From Nitrosopumilales archaeon (GTDB lineage Archaea > Thermoproteota > Nitrososphaeria > Nitrososphaerales > Nitrosopumilaceae), in the NCBI GenBank assembly GCA_016838795.1, contig JAEHKQ010000025.1:1-16169 (forward strand): a stretch of 16,169 bases of DNA, in the 5' to 3' direction. This document shows, in pieces, positions 12,391 to 16,169 of this stretch. A model generated the notes under the pieces. That model was not told the origin of the DNA. It saw nothing but the letters and a program-made list of their open reading frames with translations, and made no database searches. Both the position numbers and the translations under genes were made by a program. Position 1 is the first letter of the stretch. Every line of letters begins with the position of its first letter.

Positions 12391-13221
12391 CTAAAATTTA
12401 TCAAGAATTCCAGCCTTTGTCCTAAAAGTGTGCCCAAATTCTTTATTTGCCAAAAGGTGATCCCCATCAAAAATTGTTCCATCACGGCAAACTAGATCTT
12501 CACCTATGCAGCAACTTCCACAAATTCCTATTCCACATTTCATCATTCTTTCTAGACTGGCCTGAACAAAAATTCCTTTTTCGTGTGATAGTTGAACTGT
12601 CTTGTACATCATGAGTTCAGGTCCACAAGTGTAAACTGCCTCAAATTTAGTTTCAGTAATAATTTTTTCTACGAGATCTGTTACAAGGCCTTTTTCTCCA
12701 TAGGATCCATCTTCTGTTACAACTAGAACTCTGTGAGGGTTTTTTTCAAGAATGTCATTTGCCATATCCTCAAAGAAAACTTCAGCCTTTGTTTTTGCTC
12801 CGATGAGGACAGTAACATCATCTGAAGGTTTTACAAAAGTTAGTAACCGTAACAGAGGGACAAGCCCGGTCCCCCCGCCAACAAGCAAGAGTTTTCCTTC
12901 TTTGATATCAAACGAGTTTCCATATGGACCACGTATTCCAATATATTTGCCTACAGCGACATTATAAAGACCGGTTGACGCTTCACCGAGTTTTCTAATT
13001 GTGAATGCTGCTTTTCCTTGTTCGTGAGAAATCATAACACTCATTGGTAATTCATTTACACCCGGAATCCAAACCATTGCAAATTGTCCGGGAAGGACAT
13101 TAGGTAGCACATCATCAGAAAAAATTAATGTTCTAACTGAGGGGGTCTCATCAATTACCTTTTCTATTTTACAAATGGTTGGATAGTTAGGATCCCTTTG
13201 CAAGGCCAACCATCTCTGCAA
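12391..13221 (-). CDS. pyrK: Dihydroorotate dehydrogenase electron-transfer subunit (PyrK)
   Basis: A ferredoxin-reductase-like protein with an FAD-binding barrel (LPGQFAMVWIPG, then ELPMSVMI), an NAD-binding domain (LLVGGGTGLVPLL, 112-124) and a C-terminal [2Fe-2S] site, C229-x4-C234-x2-C237-x7-C245. In class 1B dihydroorotate dehydrogenases this subunit passes electrons from the PyrD flavin to NAD. The frame opens at TTG 13221; in-frame TTGs at 13209 and 13203 are alternatives, and 13203 (MQRDPNYPTICKIEKV) gives a more usual N-terminus. Any of these starts lies inside the end of pyrD, so the genes are coupled. Confidence 0.88.
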   Translation of the reverse strand: MQRWLALQRDPNYPTICKIEKVIDETPSVRTLIFSDDVLPNVLPGQFAMVWIPGVNELPMSVMISHEQGKAAFTIRKLGEASTGLYNVAVGKYIGIRGPYGNSFDIKEGKLLLVGGGTGLVPLLRLLTFVKPSDDVTVLIGAKTKAEVFFEDMANDILEKNPHRVLVVTEDGSYGEKGLVTDLVEKIITETKFEAVYTCGPELMMYKTVQLSHEKGIFVQASLERMMKCGIGICGSCCIGEDLVCRDGTIFDGDHLLANKEFGHTFRTKAGILDKF

Positions 13222-14104
13222 TTTTTGAATACCTTTTTTTCTCCATGTATTGACTTATTCCATTATTAATTTCATCAAAAATTTTAATCCAGTTATCGCC
13301 AACAGCGCTACCAATTTGGATTGCTGATGCACCTGCAAGAAAGAATTCAACAGCATCTTCCCATGTTGAAATTCCACCACTCCCAAGAATTGGGATTTCA
13401 AATTTTGATGAGATTTCGTATACGCATCTAACTGCAATTGGTTTGATTGGTGTGCCAGATAACCCTCCAATTTTGTTGCTAAGTATTGGTCTTTGTGTTT
13501 CTATGTCTATTGCCATTGCTCTCATAGTATTGATGGCTGTGATTCCATCTATTCCTGCGTCAACAGCTGTACTAACTGTTTCAATATAATCAGTTGAGCC
13601 CAAGCCAACTTTAGCAAATACTGGAACGGCAGTTGCATTCTTGACTGTCTTTATTATTTTATTTACAAGATCAAGATCATCACCAACTTCCAGTCCAACT
13701 TTAGCAACATGGGGGCATGATAGATTCAACTCGAATGCGACAACTTTGCAATTTTCAAATTGTTTTATCATAAAATCAAAATCATCTTCCACAGAACCAA
13801 CAAGACTAACAATTATTGGAACTTCTTTGTTTGGTTGGATCATTGAGGCAAAATTAGCAGCTCCGGGATTTGATAATCCAACCGCATTAATCCATCCACC
13901 GCCTTTGACACTAAAGATTGTAGGATTTGCATAGCCTTCCCAGGGTTCTTTGCTCAATGATTTTGTTACTACGGCTCCTGCTCCTGCTTTGTAAATTCTA
14001 TTAAAGACGTCAAGTGAAATGCCTAGTATTCCTGATGCCAGAATTGTTGGTCTTTCTAGACTTAAAGGGCCTATTTTTGTTGAGAGATTTATTGCCACTC
14101 TCAA
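13187..14104 (-). CDS. pyrD: Dihydroorotate dehydrogenase catalytic subunit (PyrD, class 1B type)
   Basis: An FMN-dependent TIM-barrel enzyme oxidising dihydroorotate to orotate in pyrimidine synthesis. Visible: ILASGILG (21-28), the NAVGLSNPG loop (73-81), the active-site loop NLSCPH with Cys130 as catalytic base (cysteine marks class 1), FAKVGLG, and phosphate-binding GSGGIS (241-246). The overlapping pyrK downstream confirms the 1B type. The frame opens at TTG 14104; GTG 14098 (MAINLSTKIG) fits better with the TATA-like box at 14122-14129. It is divergent from nop5. Confidence 0.93.
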   Translation of the reverse strand: MRVAINLSTKIGPLSLERPTILASGILGISLDVFNRIYKAGAGAVVTKSLSKEPWEGYANPTIFSVKGGGWINAVGLSNPGAANFASMIQPNKEVPIIVSLVGSVEDDFDFMIKQFENCKVVAFELNLSCPHVAKVGLEVGDDLDLVNKIIKTVKNATAVPVFAKVGLGSTDYIETVSTAVDAGIDGITAINTMRAMAIDIETQRPILSNKIGGLSGTPIKPIAVRCVYEISSKFEIPILGSGGISTWEDAVEFFLAGASAIQIGSAVGDNWIKIFDEINNGISQYMEKKRYSKIAEMVGLAKGS

Positions 14105-14121
14105 ACCTAAACTAACTTTCG

Positions 14122-14129
14122 AATATAAC
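14122..14129 (-). promoter_or_regulatory. TATA-like box for pyrD-pyrK
   Basis: The minus strand reads GTTATATT, centred 27 bases before GTG 14098 and 21 before TTG 14104. This favours the GTG start. Confidence 0.45.
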
Positions 14130-14158
14130 AGTTGATTTGATAGAATGCGTTGGTACCT

Positions 14159-14167
14159 TTTTTAATG
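14159..14167 (+). promoter_or_regulatory. TATA-like box for nop5-flpA
   Basis: TTTTTAATG is centred about 28 bases before the ATG at 14191. Confidence 0.4.
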
Positions 14168-14190
14168 GAATCAAATGAAGTCATCTGATT

Positions 14191-15447
14191 ATGTATTCCA
14201 TCATTTTAACAGAATTGGGTATTACAATATTTGAAGACCAAAAATGTTTGAAGACTTTTCCTTTCTCTGATCCAGTTAGTGATTATCTATCAATAAAAAA
14301 TGGCAAAGCAAATGTTTCAGAACTAATTGATTATGTTTCAAATTTTGAAACAAGTATAGAAACAAACAATGATTCTCTGTATCGAATTTTGAAACGAGAT
14401 TCAATAGATATTCAGATGATGTCGAATAACGAAATGGAAAAAATTCAGACTACAAAACCTAAAGTTTTGGTTGATGCAGGTTTTGTTGAAAATTCTTCCG
14501 AGGCAATGATTAAATTGAGAGATTTTGCTATGCAACTTTCCTCTTCAAAGGTTTCTGAGGTTTCAGCAAGTCCAGACCTTCACATAAGTCAATCCATCAA
14601 TTCTTTAGATGAAATAGATCGTATCATAAATGGGATCAGTTCTAGGCTAAGAGAATGGTATGGTCTCCATTTCCCTGAACTTGATAATGTAATTGATAGC
14701 ATCTTTGGTTATTCACAAATTGTTCTTGCAGGAAAAAGGGAAGATATTACTGAAAAAGTGTTTGAAGATGCAGGATTTCCGGATTCAAAAGTGGAGATGC
14801 TTTCAGTTATTCGAAAAAAAAGTAGGGGAGGAGACATTTCTCCAGAAAATCTAGCAATTGTCCAATTATTGGCAAAACAAATTCTAGAACTAAATGAACT
14901 TAGAAAAAAACTTGAAGAACATGTAGAAACACAAATGAATTTGGTTGCTCCAAATCTTGCTGCTATACTTGGAACTGCAGTAGGTGCAAGAATCATAGCT
15001 AAAGCTGGAAGTTTGAAAAAATTAGCCTCAATGCCAGCAAGCACAATTCAAGTATTGGGTGCAGAAAAAGCACTTTTTAGATCTCTAAAGACAGGTTCAC
15101 GACCACCAAAACATGGATTATTGTTTCAACATGCTATGGTTCACGCAGCACCAAGATGGCAAAGAGGGAAAATCGCTAGGGCAATTGCGGGCAAAGCAGC
15201 CATTGCTGCAAGAGTTGACGTTTATGGAGAAGGGTTAAACAAAACTTTGCTTGAAAAACTAAATGTTCGGGTTGAAGAAATCGGTAAAAAATACAAAAAT
15301 CCTGTAGAAAAAGATTCCAAAAAAGACACAATGTCAAATAAAAATAGGGATTTCAAATCAGGGAGAAGCAGGGATTTCAAATCAAAAAATAAAAAAAGAA
15401 AATCCAAAATGAAGAATAAAAAGAGAAAGAAGTTTGGAAGAAGATAA
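14191..15447 (+). CDS. nop5: C/D-box sRNP core protein Nop5 (Nop56/58 homologue)
   Basis: A 418-residue Nop5. The N-terminal domain that binds fibrillarin covers about 1-120. A long coiled-coil follows (about 125-250, including SSRLREWYGLHFPEL). The conserved Nop domain includes NLAAILGTAVGARIIAKAGS, GAEKALFRSLKTG (290-302), PPKHGLLFQH and RWQRGKIARAIAGKAAIAARVD. The last 50 residues form a very basic tail with a repeated RDFKS. Nop5 bridges L7Ae-bound C/D guide RNA and fibrillarin in RNA-guided 2'-O-methylation of rRNA and tRNA. The fibrillarin gene follows with a 14-base overlap. Confidence 0.97.
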   Translation: MYSIILTELGITIFEDQKCLKTFPFSDPVSDYLSIKNGKANVSELIDYVSNFETSIETNNDSLYRILKRDSIDIQMMSNNEMEKIQTTKPKVLVDAGFVENSSEAMIKLRDFAMQLSSSKVSEVSASPDLHISQSINSLDEIDRIINGISSRLREWYGLHFPELDNVIDSIFGYSQIVLAGKREDITEKVFEDAGFPDSKVEMLSVIRKKSRGGDISPENLAIVQLLAKQILELNELRKKLEEHVETQMNLVAPNLAAILGTAVGARIIAKAGSLKKLASMPASTIQVLGAEKALFRSLKTGSRPPKHGLLFQHAMVHAAPRWQRGKIARAIAGKAAIAARVDVYGEGLNKTLLEKLNVRVEEIGKKYKNPVEKDSKKDTMSNKNRDFKSGRSRDFKSKNKKRKSKMKNKKRKKFGRR

Positions 15448-16114
15448 AAAAAACATTTTTTGGGTGAAAACTGAAGGTGAAAAAAAACTTGCGACGGAAA
15501 ACTTGGTTCCAGGTAACCAAGTTTACAAAGAAAAATTAGTTCTCAAAAAAGGTATAGAGTACAGAGTTTGGGATCCTTTTCGAAGTAAATTAGCTGCTTC
15601 AATAATGAAAGATTTGGAAGAATTTCCTTTCCAAGAAAAATCAAGTGTACTATACCTTGGAGTATCTACTGGAACAACAATTAGTCATATTTCAGATATA
15701 GTGGGGCCAAAAGGCATAATTTTTGGTGTTGAGCATTCAAGTAGAGTTGCAAGAGATTTTCTTGATAGAGTAGCATCACATAGAAAAAACATTATTCCTA
15801 TAATTCAAGATGCTAGACGCCCCCAAGATTACTTTTCAGTGTATAATAAGATGGATGTTGTTTATTCAGATATAGCACAACCTGATCAAACTGAAATTGC
15901 TATTTCAAATTGCAAACTATATTTGAAAAATAATGGCTATCTTTTTCTGGTGATCAAAACTCGAAGTATAGACGTCACGCAACCGCCGAAAAAAATTATT
16001 GAAGATGAATTAAAAAAATTGAGGACAAATTTCCAAATTCTTCAGCAAATAGATCTTCATCCATACGACAAAGATCATGCTATGATTATTGCAAAATATC
16101 ATGTAAAAAACTAA
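15434..16114 (+). CDS. flpA: Fibrillarin-like rRNA/tRNA 2'-O-methyltransferase
   Basis: The catalytic subunit of the C/D-box sRNP, transferring methyl from SAM to ribose 2'-OH. The sequence shows YRVWDPFRSKLAAS (43-56), SAM motif VLYLGVSTGTT (72-82), VEHSSRVARD, the DIAQPDQ active-site block and FLVIKTRSIDVT. The TTG at 15434 overlaps the end of nop5 by 14 bases. GTG 15464 (residue 11) is an alternative start just beyond the nop5 stop. Co-expression with nop5 is expected because the two proteins form one complex. Confidence 0.96.
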   Translation: MEEDKKNIFWVKTEGEKKLATENLVPGNQVYKEKLVLKKGIEYRVWDPFRSKLAASIMKDLEEFPFQEKSSVLYLGVSTGTTISHISDIVGPKGIIFGVEHSSRVARDFLDRVASHRKNIIPIIQDARRPQDYFSVYNKMDVVYSDIAQPDQTEIAISNCKLYLKNNGYLFLVIKTRSIDVTQPPKKIIEDELKKLRTNFQILQQIDLHPYDKDHAMIIAKYHVKN

Positions 16115-16169
16115 TTTTCATTTAACATGATTCGGACAGGTTTCCAACTGCTACGAACAAAATTTGGGA
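16115..16169. other. Unassigned right edge
   Basis: Two partial readings are open. On the plus strand ATG 16127 starts MIRTGFQLLRTKFG and runs off the window. On the minus strand a frame ending at TAG 16111-16113 reads PNFVRSSWKPVRIMLNEN and would overlap flpA tail to tail. Neither can be chosen from 55 bases. Confidence 0.3.

Overview
The window looks like chromosomal DNA of an ammonia-oxidising archaeon of the Nitrososphaerota (Thaumarchaeota), probably a marine Nitrosopumilus-like lineage. The DNA is AT-rich. It carries archaeal information-processing genes (RadA, ribosomal proteins L21e and S30e, RNA polymerase subunit F/Rpb4, KsgA/Dim1, Nop5 and fibrillarin). There are many TTG/GTG starts, tiny zinc-knuckle proteins, and AT-rich TATA-like boxes centred about 27 bases upstream of start codons, as expected for leaderless transcripts. 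The assignment rests on gene content and protein recognition; no database search was possible.

Left part (1-1350), accessory. Three exact copies of an 18-bp imperfect palindrome (20 bp in the two copies whose left flank is visible) begin at 1, 515 and 1330 and cut the DNA into modules. Module 1 carries a VOC-fold protein. Module 2 carries a 59-aa minus-strand protein, a two-helix membrane ORF without a normal start codon, and a mini C2H2 zinc-finger protein. At both internal sites the TAA stop of the plus-strand gene is the first TAA of the repeat. The sites have a 6-bp centre between inverted arms, like a tyrosine-recombinase core or dif site. This cassette-like array is the strongest candidate in the window for an undescribed system.

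Middle part (1350-6800). A leaderless minus-strand pair of overlapping zinc-knuckle microproteins is followed by a secreted Ig-like protein and a calcineurin-like phosphoesterase, both on the minus strand. Then come a plus-strand isocitrate dehydrogenase, a 40-aa tail-anchored protein and a UbiE-like methyltransferase. A 79-nt dyad-symmetric structured element separates the methyltransferase from a convergent seven-helix membrane protein, which is divergent from a cupin.

Right part (6792-16169), conserved core. A minus-strand operon runs rpl21e, rpoF, DUF655, ksgA, HemK2-like methyltransferase with tiny gaps or overlaps, joining a ribosomal protein, RNA polymerase, rRNA modification and probably release-factor modification. 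Upstream lie radA, with a 17-bp palindrome between its TATA box and ATG, S30e, a large radical SAM protein and the pyrD-pyrK pair for pyrimidine synthesis. A divergent plus-strand nop5-flpA operon encodes the protein core of C/D-box RNA-guided 2'-O-methylation. The last 55 bases hold no gene that can be assigned.
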